Shown here: one piece after another, positions 18,372-25,950 of the stretch
How the letters are laid out: every line of letters begins with the position of its first letter
How positions within the stretch are numbered: the first letter of the stretch is position 1
Origin: Streptomycetaceae bacterium
GTDB lineage: Bacteria; Actinomycetota; Actinomycetes; Nanopelagicales; Nanopelagicaceae
DNA length: 36,433 nucleotides
Direction of reading: 5' to 3'
NCBI GenBank assembly: GCA_900298985.1
Contig: OMHY01000039.1
Span: forward strand, 1 to 36,433
Notes under the pieces: generated by a model
Told to the model about the DNA's origin: nothing
What the model saw: the letters and a program-made list of their open reading frames with translations, nothing else
Database searches by the model: none
Position numbers and translations under genes: made by a program

Positions 18372-20240
18372 ATGTTTTTAAAATCTGACCAAATCCATAT
18401 CTTTCTCTCTGGAAATAACACCTATTTAGTATTGCAAGCAATTTTTCATATTTTTACTTATCTGGTTGCGGCGCTTGCAATTGGGAATTTTTTATTAAGA
18501 ATATTTTTCATCTCAAATGAAGATGGAAAAATAAAATCAAGCAAGACTAGGTTGAATTATCTATTAATTGCCTGGCTAATTTCCCAAATTTGCTATTTGG
18601 TTTTTCAAATTGCATTACTTTTTCAAGTTAATTTCCTACAAAGTTTCAACCCAACTAACTTTTCGCCATTTCTTTCTCAATCTGGATTAGGTGAATCTGA
18701 GTTACTCTCGTTGATTTCAACTTTTTTTGCAATTCTATTAATTAATTTGAGCGACAAAATAATTAATAATTTCTTTGGCTTTTTATTTTCATTGTTAGCG
18801 GCCATTTCACCTACGTTTCAATCTCATTCCACATCTTTATCTAACCATGAGTTAGCTCAGGGATCTCTAGTGATCCATGTATTGAGTTTTCTACTTTGGA
18901 TCGGAGTTTTATTTGCTGGGATATCATTGAATCAATCCGAATTAGAAAAAGTTATAGGTAAAATTAGTGTAATTTCCTGGTGGGCTGCGATTTCAGTTGT
19001 GATTACTGGAGTGATAAACACAGTATTGAGATTGCCTGGCCTGAATTCGTGGAAAACACTTTATGCGCTTTTGATTATTGGGAAAATCATGATCACTATT
19101 TTTATGTTGGGATTTGGCTGGGCAGCGCGGAAAAAATTAAAGGAGAAATTAATACCAGCAAAAAGAGAGATTTTCTGGGAATTTTTACTTGCTTTAACTG
19201 TAATTACATTAGGGGGTTGGTTGAATTCTACAAATCCGCCAACTCCAACTAGATTATTTGAACCTGCTCCAGGATATTTAATAACTGGAATTAATCCACC
19301 TCCAGCTCCAAATTTGTTTCACTTATTATTTTCTTTTAATTTGGACGGTCTGTTTTTTGGTTTGTTTGTATTTGTCGGACTGTTATATTTCAAAGGAACT
19401 AGAACGCTAAAGGTTCGGGGAATAATTTGGCCAAAATATCGCATCATATGCTTTGTAGGCGGCTGGATTTTAGGAATTTATACAACTTGCGGGGGCCTTT
19501 CAATTTATGCACATTATTCTTTTGCCTACCACATGATTGCACATATGTTTTTTGGCATGGGAGTTCCCATACTTTGGAGTTTAAGTGCACCGATTACATT
19601 AGCATTAAGGACCTTGCCTGCTGGTTTAGAAAAAGATTCCTGGGGTCCAAGGCAAATTCTTAGTAAAATTCTTAATTCAAAATATGTGCAATTTATTACT
19701 AATCCAATAGTGGCACTTGGAATATTAGATGGCTCTTTATTTGCTTTATATTTCACCCCTCTTTTTGGGAATTTAATGAGTAGTCATACCGGACATTTCC
19801 TGATGAATTTACATTTCTTATTGGCCGGTATGTTATTTTTCTATCTGATTATTGGGATTGATCCAAATCCACATCCAGTTCCTTTTATTGGCAGAATTGT
19901 TTTGCTAGGAGCTGCTATGAGTATTCATTCTTTCTTTTCCATTGCAATTTTATCCTCCACTTCTTTGATGGATCATGGGTATTTTGCATCCTTAAGTAAT
20001 CCATGGCTGGGCAACTTATTAAACGATCAACATTCGGCAGGAGCAATTGGTTGGGCTTTGAGTGATTTACCAATTCTCTTTGCTTTGATTGCTACCTTTA
20101 TTCAGTGGGTGCGGGAAGATAAAAAAGAGACAATTCGAATAGAAAGAAAATCAAAATTAGCTCATGATTTGGGCCAAGATGATGATTTAGACAAATTCAA
20201 TAAATATTTGTCCAATCTTTCCAAAAAGAATTTAGATTAG
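18372..20240 (+). CDS. CopD-CtaG fusion: copper transport and cytochrome oxidase assembly membrane protein
   Basis: 622-residue polytopic protein. The N-terminal half (about 1-290) is CopD-like with the conserved HVLSFLLWIGVLFAG helix and roughly eight membrane segments. The C-terminal half (about 310-600) is a caa3_CtaG domain, recognised by HYSFAYHMIAHMFFGMGVPI, SSHTGHFLMNLHFLLAGML and IGIDPNPHPVP, rich in membrane histidines that can bind copper. The end is a charged cytosolic tail. Such CopD-CtaG fusions are common in actinobacteria and are thought to move copper across the membrane and help metallate cytochrome oxidase. It follows the CopC-like gene by 15 bases and overlaps the convergent 5-FCL gene by 4 bases. 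Confidence 0.9.
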   Translation: MFLKSDQIHIFLSGNNTYLVLQAIFHIFTYLVAALAIGNFLLRIFFISNEDGKIKSSKTRLNYLLIAWLISQICYLVFQIALLFQVNFLQSFNPTNFSPFLSQSGLGESELLSLISTFFAILLINLSDKIINNFFGFLFSLLAAISPTFQSHSTSLSNHELAQGSLVIHVLSFLLWIGVLFAGISLNQSELEKVIGKISVISWWAAISVVITGVINTVLRLPGLNSWKTLYALLIIGKIMITIFMLGFGWAARKKLKEKLIPAKREIFWEFLLALTVITLGGWLNSTNPPTPTRLFEPAPGYLITGINPPPAPNLFHLLFSFNLDGLFFGLFVFVGLLYFKGTRTLKVRGIIWPKYRIICFVGGWILGIYTTCGGLSIYAHYSFAYHMIAHMFFGMGVPILWSLSAPITLALRTLPAGLEKDSWGPRQILSKILNSKYVQFITNPIVALGILDGSLFALYFTPLFGNLMSSHTGHFLMNLHFLLAGMLFFYLIIGIDPNPHPVPFIGRIVLLGAAMSIHSFFSIAILSSTSLMDHGYFASLSNPWLGNLLNDQHSAGAIGWALSDLPILFALIATFIQWVREDKKETIRIERKSKLAHDLGQDDDLDKFNKYLSNLSKKNLD

Positions 20241-20851
20241 AAATAATGTAATTTTGAATTAGTTATCACTGCACTAACTTTTTGGTCATATATTCCAGTA
20301 GGAATTTTTTCTAGCGAATACTCAAAATCATAAATAATTGCCAAGGAAAAACCGGTGTAATTGGCAAGGTATCTATCATAGTAGCCACCACCTTTTCCAA
20401 GTCGATTGCCGAATTGATCAATACTTAATGCTGGCAGAATTAATAAATCAATTCCAGGTTTGTATGCAACATTGCTTTTTGGTTCTAGAAATTTATTAGG
20501 CAATAAAGTAGATGGCTCTAATTCAGTCGGGGAGCCCATGTATTCAATCCAATCAATTTGATTTTCAATTATTATTTTTGGCAGTAACAATTTTCGTCCG
20601 GTTGCCAAAACATCAAAGTGTAATTTGCTGGTGTCAGGTTCCGGAGAATTTGAAAGGTATGAACCTATACTCTTGGAACTTTGAAATTCTGGCATTTCAA
20701 TTAGCCAAGACCAGTTAAAATCTTTAGCTAGATTTGGATTTGATTCTATTTTTTGAGAGCGGGATTCTCTATAAATTTTGCGCAACTTGGATTTGGAAGT
20801 TTTTAAATCCAACCCATCAGATTGCATAGAATTCTTACCTAAATTAGGCAC
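20237..20851 (-). CDS. 5-formyltetrahydrofolate cyclo-ligase
   Basis: Cytosolic enzyme that uses ATP to convert 5-formyl-THF to 5,10-methenyl-THF. It is about 204 residues, the usual size. The substrate and ATP signature RLGKGGGYYDRYL is intact, preceded by GIDLLILPALSIDQFGN, and the N-terminal SKSKLRKIYRESR matches the family's basic ATP-binding start. Two starts are possible: GTG 20851 with AGAAGG immediately before it, or ATG 20827 (eight residues shorter) with AGGTAAG at better spacing; the longer form is given. It is divergent from the MoeA-like gene (23 bases between starts), matching the mycobacterial order 5-FCL / (galU) / moeA, although galU is absent here. Confidence 0.92.
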   Translation of the reverse strand: MPNLGKNSMQSDGLDLKTSKSKLRKIYRESRSQKIESNPNLAKDFNWSWLIEMPEFQSSKSIGSYLSNSPEPDTSKLHFDVLATGRKLLLPKIIIENQIDWIEYMGSPTELEPSTLLPNKFLEPKSNVAYKPGIDLLILPALSIDQFGNRLGKGGGYYDRYLANYTGFSLAIIYDFEYSLEKIPTGIYDQKVSAVITNSKLHYF

Positions 20852-20874
20852 CTTCTCAGTATAGGCTTACTTCC

Positions 20875-21840
20875 GTGACTGATGAAAGCCAACTAAAAAG
20901 TGTGGATGAATTTTTGGCCACAGTTTTGGAATTAGCAGAGCCACTGGCGCCTTTTGAAATGCCGCTATTAGATGCACATGGAGCGGTTTTAGCCCAAGAT
21001 CTATATGTTGGCGATAGGTTAGTTTTGAAAGCTGGTTCACCTATTAGATCCGCACAAATTGGATTAGCAGCCTCATTGGGATTGAAAAGATTGCCCTGTA
21101 TTCCCCATCCACGAGTTGTAGTTATCTCAATTGGTAAAGATTTAGTGGAACCAGGAAGTGATTTTGCAAATGATTCAAAATCTTATGAAGTGAATTCTTG
21201 GATGCTAAGTACTATAGCGAGAGAAGCTGGTGCAACTACTTTTCGAGTTCACAGCGAGATATCAGATTCAGAAAAAATAAAAGATTTGATATTAGATCAA
21301 CTAGTTCGTGCAGATATTTTGGTCATTAGTGGTGATAATACTGTTAATACTCAAAGCCAGATTTCACAAACACTGCAAGAGTTAGGTGAGGTACAAAGTA
21401 TTGAATTAAAATTAACTCATGGCGGCTTATATCAGTATTTAGTGTTAGGACCTGATTCCACTGTATTGCTTCATTTGCCTAGTGAAAGCTTCCCAGCTTT
21501 TGTCGGTGGAGAAATTTTTTTAAGACCAATAATTAAAACGATGATGGGTGCTAAAAATTTACTGCGCTCCAGTGTAAAAGCTCAGCTTGCAGTTGATATA
21601 AATTCGGAAAAGGGAAAAAGAGAATTTATTCCAGTTACTTTAGAGGCGGGAGAGGATGGGAATTCTCGCCGAAAAATTATGGCAAAACCTCTTCTTAATT
21701 CAGAAACTGTGATTACAGATGTAGATAGTTATTTACTTAATTTGGCTGAAGCTCAAGGGTTACTAGTAGTGCCGGAAAATGCTGATCAATTAATATCCGG
21801 CAATATGGTGGAAGTTCTGTTATTGGACAGCAATCGTTAG
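20875..21840 (+). CDS. Degenerate, shortened MoeA homologue
   Basis: 321 residues, about 85 shorter than MoeA (molybdopterin molybdenumtransferase). The MoeA domain I start (LLDAHGAVLAQDLYVGDRL, 31-49) runs straight into LKAGSPIRSAQIGLAASLGL (51-70), skipping the domain that contains the FDxSAMDGYA motif. In the MogA-like core, the loop expected as TSGGVSxG reads ISGDNTVN (151-158), QPGKP reads THGGL (181-185) and LPGNPVSA reads LPSESFPA (201-208). The C-terminal domain IV is retained. The frame is intact with no frameshift. The catalytic loops for cofactor insertion are therefore missing or altered, and enzyme activity is doubtful. Its place beside rimJ is the mycobacterial moeA1 position, so it is an orthologue by position with a changed or lost role. 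Start is GTG 20875. Confidence 0.8.
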   Translation: MTDESQLKSVDEFLATVLELAEPLAPFEMPLLDAHGAVLAQDLYVGDRLVLKAGSPIRSAQIGLAASLGLKRLPCIPHPRVVVISIGKDLVEPGSDFANDSKSYEVNSWMLSTIAREAGATTFRVHSEISDSEKIKDLILDQLVRADILVISGDNTVNTQSQISQTLQELGEVQSIELKLTHGGLYQYLVLGPDSTVLLHLPSESFPAFVGGEIFLRPIIKTMMGAKNLLRSSVKAQLAVDINSEKGKREFIPVTLEAGEDGNSRRKIMAKPLLNSETVITDVDSYLLNLAEAQGLLVVPENADQLISGNMVEVLLLDSNR

Positions 21841-21871
21841 TTGATGCATTTATTCCGGAGGATTTAAGCAA

Positions 21872-22468
21872 TTGAAAAATTATCAAATCTTGGGTGAAAA
21901 AATTGATTTGATCCCATTGCGATACCGGGATCATAAAAACTGGGTAGAGTTAAGGAATAGAAATAAGGATTGGCTTTCCCCCTGGGAAGCTACTAGGCCG
22001 AAAATTTTGGGGGAAATTCCTAATGGGAAATTACCTAGCTCTTACTGGGAAATGATTTATCAAAATAGGCAAGATATTAAGAACTTAAGAAATTTCGCAT
22101 TTGGTATCTGGTTAAATCATCTCCATTCTGGATGTAAATCAAAAACTCCGGAACTTATCGGGCAAATAAATTTAGCTGGCTTAGTTTTTGGGGCAATGCG
22201 AGGGGCCAATATTGGATATTGGATTGATGAGAACCACAGCGGTCAGGGATATATGACTGAAGCGGTTAAAATATTGAGTAGATTCTCCTTTGAAAAATTA
22301 GGTTTAAGAAGAATAGAAATTAATTGCAGACCAGAAAATCTAGCCTCAATTCAAGTGGCTTTGAAAGCTGGTTATCAATTTGAAGGATCAAGACCAAGCT
22401 TTTTGCATATTGCAGGGGATTGGCGAGACCACAATGTTTATGTTTTATTGAACTCTCAAATACTCTAA
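21872..22468 (+). CDS. RimJ/RimL-type GNAT acetyltransferase
   Basis: 198-residue GNAT acetyltransferase. The acetyl-CoA loop is in GYWIDENHSGQGYMTEAVKIL (motif A, Q/RxxGxG/A variant around GQGYMTE), followed by FEKLGLRRIEINCRPENLAS and AGYQFEGSRPS, a typical RimJ-like ending. Targets of this subfamily are protein N-termini, including ribosomal proteins, or antibiotics. The target here is unknown. The TTG start at 21872 is supported by CGGAGGAT about 8 bases upstream, and no better ATG is close. It follows the MoeA-like gene by 31 bases, as rimJ follows moeA1 in mycobacteria. Confidence 0.9.
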   Translation: MKNYQILGEKIDLIPLRYRDHKNWVELRNRNKDWLSPWEATRPKILGEIPNGKLPSSYWEMIYQNRQDIKNLRNFAFGIWLNHLHSGCKSKTPELIGQINLAGLVFGAMRGANIGYWIDENHSGQGYMTEAVKILSRFSFEKLGLRRIEINCRPENLASIQVALKAGYQFEGSRPSFLHIAGDWRDHNVYVLLNSQIL

Positions 22469-22540
22469 TCCGGGAAACTAGACCCTCAACTAAAACTCGA
22501 GCCCTTGGCTTTCACTGCGACACAAACCGGATAAATCCCG
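22468..22540 (+). ncRNA. Possible structured leader RNA before the membrane-protein gene
   Basis: This gap is visibly richer in G and C than its surroundings. ATCCGG (22468-22473) can pair with CCGGAT (22527-22532), and, exclusively, CGGGA (22471-22475) can pair with TCCCG (22536-22540). An AGCC-CTT-GGCT mini-hairpin lies between them. Alternative pairings are a feature of cis-regulatory RNA, but the arms are short and no known riboswitch class is recognised. Confidence 0.2.
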
Positions 22541-22574
22541 AAGTTTTCCAAAAATTTGAATACTCTTTACTTCC

Positions 22575-23426
22575 ATGGCGAGTGCTCTCATCTACATTGT
22601 AATCATTGGAATGTGGGTGGCCTATTTTGTACCTAAGTGGTTGAGCCAAAGAGATAACTTGACTGGAAAATCTGCTGATAGATTCAAAAATGCAATTAAG
22701 ATGGTAAGTGAGGATTTTTCAGTTACACCTCCAAAGCCAGACAAAACTATTAGAGAAAAACAATTGAAATCTCGAAGAATTGGATTCTCCGTAGTTCTAC
22801 TTTCCTTAATTGTGGCTACGGTATTGGCAACACTTTCTATTACTACCTCATTGGTAGAGCTAATACCTCTTTCTGGATTTCTAATATATGTGGTTGCGGT
22901 TCGCAGACAAAAAGTTGCAAACCAACTCAGACAAAGAAGACACAAGGTAATTACTCAAATTGCCCAGGCTAGAATCGTAGGCACTTCAAGCTCCACTATA
23001 TTTGATCAAAATATAGAGTTTCAATCTAAAGATAGCATTTCACAGGTATCTGAAATAGATTTTGAAAAATATGAAGAATTTAGAGTTGAAGTTAAAAATC
23101 AAAGTTTAGAAATTGAAAGTAAAGAAGAAATTACTGGAGTCACAATTGTGGCGAAAGGTAGTTCCGCTATAAATAATGCAGATTCACCAAGTTGGAATCC
23201 AATTCAAGTTCCAGCGCCTACTTATTTATCTGCACCAAAAGCATTCAAGCCAAAGAGAATTATAGATTTAACTTCAACAGGTGAGTGGAGTGCAAATCAA
23301 GAAGCTGAAGTCTATGTTGATCAATATATTGCAGAGCAATCAATCATGCCAGAAAGAGAAGATGGATTTGCGCAAGATCTTAAAAATCAGAGAGCAAATA
23401 ACCAACATAAAGCCGCTGGCGAGTAG
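22575..23426 (+). CDS. Conserved actinobacterial membrane protein (Rv0996-like position)
   Basis: 283 residues of unknown function. The N-terminus is a membrane helix with the phrase IVIIGMWVAYFVPKWLSQRD, which I associate with a conserved actinobacterial membrane protein found downstream of rimJ. Two further hydrophobic segments follow at about 70-90 and 95-110, then a basic stretch (RRQKVANQLRQRRHKV) and a long, probably cytosolic and disordered, acidic/polar tail of about 160 residues. It ends in a gene order shared with mycobacteria (moeA1, rimJ, Rv0996 from memory). A cell-envelope role is guessed from topology only. Confidence 0.72.
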   Translation: MASALIYIVIIGMWVAYFVPKWLSQRDNLTGKSADRFKNAIKMVSEDFSVTPPKPDKTIREKQLKSRRIGFSVVLLSLIVATVLATLSITTSLVELIPLSGFLIYVVAVRRQKVANQLRQRRHKVITQIAQARIVGTSSSTIFDQNIEFQSKDSISQVSEIDFEKYEEFRVEVKNQSLEIESKEEITGVTIVAKGSSAINNADSPSWNPIQVPAPTYLSAPKAFKPKRIIDLTSTGEWSANQEAEVYVDQYIAEQSIMPEREDGFAQDLKNQRANNQHKAAGE

Positions 23427-23445
23427 CATTTCTTAAACTTTTTTG

Positions 23446-23473
23446 TTGTTTGATATCTGCCTCTACTTAAAAT
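23446..23473 (+). promoter_or_regulatory. Candidate promoter giving a leaderless acetyltransferase mRNA
   Basis: TTGTTT (23446-23451) and TAAAAT (23468-23473) are 16 bases apart. The predicted start falls 6-12 bases downstream, at or just before ATG 23485, and no Shine-Dalgarno sequence is present. Confidence 0.42.
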
Positions 23474-23484
23474 AGCCTTATACA

Positions 23485-24078
23485 ATGTTAATTAGGCAAG
23501 CCCAAATCGAGGATAGAGAAGCGGTAAATTTTGTATGTTTGAATACCGGGGATTCGGGAAACGATGCATCTACCCAATTTAATTTTAAAGATATGTTGGG
23601 TGATTTATATGCCGCACCATATTTAGAAAGCGATCCAGATTTTTCCTTTGTGCTAGAAGATCAAGGAACTATTAAAGGCTATGTATTAGGAACTTTAGAT
23701 AGTAACAAATTTGCAAAATTTGCCAATGAAGATTACCTTCCAAGAATTAGAGCCAAATATCAAAAGTATGAAAATGATTTTACCCAAATTGAAAAAGATC
23801 TTTGGAAAGAAATATTAAGAGATTATGAAATGAGTAACGAAATACTAAAAAAATATCCAAGTCATTTGCATATTGATCTTCTTCCAGAGATGCAAGGAAA
23901 AGGGCATGGAACAAAACTAATGAATTTACTCCTAGAACAATTCAAGAAATTTAATTCCCCAGGAGTCCATTTAGGGTTAGCAGCATCTAATCTTCGAGCA
24001 TTTTCATTTTATGAAAAAATGGGGTTTAGCACTCTTTCAAAAAGCCCAGAGGTTATTTTCATGGGCAAATCTCTATAG
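23485..24078 (+). CDS. GNAT acetyltransferase at the head of the glycan cluster
   Basis: 197-residue GNAT protein. The acetyl-CoA site is in LLPEMQGKGHGTKLMNLLLEQF (Q/RxxGxG as QGKGHG), followed by HLGLAASNLRAFSFYEKMGF. The N-terminal half has a long helical insert (EDYLPRIRAKYQKYENDF and following), an arrangement I recall from bacterial relatives of the acetyltransferase-like domain of O-GlcNAcase. That relation is a recollection, not a computed result. The substrate is unknown; an amino sugar or a protein are both possible. It begins an uninterrupted same-strand run to the SDR gene but is separated from the ABC genes by 157 bases containing another promoter-like element. Confidence 0.82.
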   Translation: MLIRQAQIEDREAVNFVCLNTGDSGNDASTQFNFKDMLGDLYAAPYLESDPDFSFVLEDQGTIKGYVLGTLDSNKFAKFANEDYLPRIRAKYQKYENDFTQIEKDLWKEILRDYEMSNEILKKYPSHLHIDLLPEMQGKGHGTKLMNLLLEQFKKFNSPGVHLGLAASNLRAFSFYEKMGFSTLSKSPEVIFMGKSL

Positions 24079-24133
24079 ATTTAGTTTTTACAAACTTTTG
24101 TATAACTTTCCGGTTACAAATACAAAAAATTTA

Positions 24134-24147
24134 GCGGTAGACCATTG
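24134..24147. promoter_or_regulatory. Candidate operator next to the -35 box of the ABC operon
   Basis: AGCGGTAGACCATT holds GGT and ACC half-sites two bases apart; the complementary strand reads AATGGTCTACCGCT, whose TGGTCTA matches the left half of the DasR site as I recall it (TGGTCTAGACCA). It abuts and overlaps TTGAAA by 3 bases. A GntR/HutC-type repressor is plausible for a hexosamine operon, but the spacing is two bases short of DasR sites. Confidence 0.28.
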
Positions 24148-24173
24148 AAAATTACCATTTTTGAACTTAGTAT
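24145..24173 (+). promoter_or_regulatory. Candidate promoter of the glycan-uptake operon
   Basis: TTGAAA (24145-24150) and TAGTAT (24168-24173) are exactly 17 bases apart. The leader to ATG 24236 would be about 56 bases and contains the palindrome AACTAGTT (24188-24195). AAGGAA precedes the ATG as ribosome site. Confidence 0.45.
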
Positions 24174-24235
24174 TCTTTCGCTAGATGAACTAGTTAAATC
24201 AAAAACCTTTAGGTTAAGCATGAAAGGAATCTTCA

Positions 24236-25897
24236 ATGCTAAAAATATTTTCTAAGTTCCAAAAGGTAATTGGTGTTGCTCTGACTGGAATTGCTTTGGT
24301 ATTAACCCAAAGCTTAATTCCAACTTCAGCTAACGCTGCCCAAGTACCATTGAACTTAGCTAATGAGCAGGGAATGTTATGGCCCTGTTCTTTTAATCCC
24401 TTTAATCCAAGTTCTGCTCCATATTCAGTTGGAGTAACTTATGAAACTTTATCATTTGTAAATTCATTACAAAGTGGCAAGAGCACTCCTTGGCTAGCAA
24501 CAAGTTCAACATGGAGTAACTCAAATAAAACTTTGACATTTACAATTCGCGATGGTGTGAAATGGTCTGATGGAACTGCACTCACCTCCGGTGATGTGGC
24601 TTATACCTTTAATTTATTGAAGAAAAATCCAGCTTTAGATATCAATGCAGTATGGTCGGTACTTTCATCAGTAACCGCTTCGGGCAACAATGTAACTATG
24701 CAATTTGCTCAATCAGCAGTTCCATATTATTACTATATTGCCGGCCAGGTACCTATTGTCTCCCAATCAGTCTGGTCAAAGATTGCTAATCCAGTAACAG
24801 ATCCAATTAAGAATCCAATTGGTACTGGTGGTTACATTATGTCAAAGTGCACACCACAAAATATCCAATGGACAAATAATCCAAATTATTGGCAAAGCGG
24901 TAAAGCAGTAGTTAAAGTGGTAAATATGCCTGCATTTTTATCAAACGACACCTGTAACCAATATTTAGCAACTGGACAATCACAATGGGGATCTCAATTT
25001 ATTCCGAGCATTGAATCTTATTATGTGAAGAAAAAAGCAGGTAACACTTATTGGTTCCCACCAGTAGCAAATGTTTCGCTATTTCCTAATTTAACTGTTC
25101 CTGGGCTAAATGATGTTGCTGTTAGAAAAGCTATTAGTTATGGAATTGATCGGGTTGCAGTAAATAACATTGGCGAATATGGATATGAACCAGCTGCCAG
25201 CCAAACTGGTGTAGTTACACCAACATTTTCATCTTGGTTAGATGCTGCCTCTAGCACTGCAATTGGCAAGAGTTATGATCCGGCCAAAGCAGAATCAATA
25301 CTTAAAGCAGCAGGATATGCTAAAGATGCTAAAGGAATTTATGCCAAAGCTGGAAAAGAATTGGCATTTACCTTATCTACTAATGGTGGATATTCTGACT
25401 GGGTAGCTGCAATGCAAGTTGTTGCAACACAATTAGGAAAAATTGGAATTAAAATTACAGTTGCACCAATAGCAGCAAGTACTTTCTACTCCAATTTATA
25501 TGCTGGTAAATATCAATTGGCATATAACGCTGAGTCAGGTGGACCAACCCCATTTTATGAAATGAGACAATGGTTATATTCTAAAAATTCAGCACCAATT
25601 GGTACCGCCGCTTCCTCTAACTGGGAAAGATTTAGCGATCCTGCTGTTGATAAATTGTTAGATCAATACGGTGCAACTACTGATAGTGCATCTCAACACT
25701 CAATTACAAATCAACTGCAACAAGTTATGGTAAATCAACTTCCAGTAATTCCAGTATTGGAAGAGGTAGATTGGTTCCAATATAACTCCAAGGCATTTAC
25801 TGGTTATCCAAGCCCAAGTAATCCATACGCTCAACCTGGTTTATACAACATTCCAGATTGGGGTTATGTACTTGATAATTTGAAGCCAGGTGCTTAA
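24236..25897 (+). CDS. Family-5 solute-binding protein of a Dpp/Opp-type ABC importer
   Basis: 553-residue extracytoplasmic binding protein (SBP_bac_5). A Sec signal peptide occupies about 1-34 (TSANAA cleavage region). Family landmarks include TFTIRDGVKWSDGTALTSGD, VAYTFNLL and the C-terminal ligand-cleft region. No lipobox cysteine is present at the signal end, the first Cys being in LWPCSF well into the mature protein, and there is no C-terminal anchor, which is unusual for a binding protein of a single-membrane bacterium. Members bind peptides, nickel or oligosaccharides, the latter including chitin oligosaccharides in Vibrio. The GH20 gene downstream favours a hexosamine-containing oligosaccharide, by inference. 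It is the first gene of the transporter operon. Confidence 0.9.
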   Translation: MLKIFSKFQKVIGVALTGIALVLTQSLIPTSANAAQVPLNLANEQGMLWPCSFNPFNPSSAPYSVGVTYETLSFVNSLQSGKSTPWLATSSTWSNSNKTLTFTIRDGVKWSDGTALTSGDVAYTFNLLKKNPALDINAVWSVLSSVTASGNNVTMQFAQSAVPYYYYIAGQVPIVSQSVWSKIANPVTDPIKNPIGTGGYIMSKCTPQNIQWTNNPNYWQSGKAVVKVVNMPAFLSNDTCNQYLATGQSQWGSQFIPSIESYYVKKKAGNTYWFPPVANVSLFPNLTVPGLNDVAVRKAISYGIDRVAVNNIGEYGYEPAASQTGVVTPTFSSWLDAASSTAIGKSYDPAKAESILKAAGYAKDAKGIYAKAGKELAFTLSTNGGYSDWVAAMQVVATQLGKIGIKITVAPIAASTFYSNLYAGKYQLAYNAESGGPTPFYEMRQWLYSKNSAPIGTAASSNWERFSDPAVDKLLDQYGATTDSASQHSITNQLQQVMVNQLPVIPVLEEVDWFQYNSKAFTGYPSPSNPYAQPGLYNIPDWGYVLDNLKPGA

Positions 25898-25930
25898 AAA
25901 TAGAATTATTTAATTAGATTAATTCTATTT
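25898..25930 (+). other. Intercistronic hairpin after the binding-protein gene
   Basis: AAATAGAATTA (25898-25908) and TAATTCTATTT (25920-25930) form a perfect 11-bp AT-rich stem with an 11-base loop, starting right after the stop codon. There is no T tract, so it is more likely an mRNA-stabilising or processing element that raises binding-protein expression over permease expression than a terminator. Confidence 0.6.
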
Positions 25931-25950
25931 AGAAGGTTCTGATACCGGGA

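Noticed and set aside
20875-21840. MoeA shortened by a frameshift or assembly gap
   Set aside because: The frame is continuous with ordinary codon use, and the loop changes elsewhere in the protein show that the gene diverged rather than lost a piece by error.
24146-24256. Short TTG/ATG frame upstream of the binding-protein gene
   Set aside because: It begins within the predicted promoter, overlaps the binding-protein start, and has no supported ribosome site.
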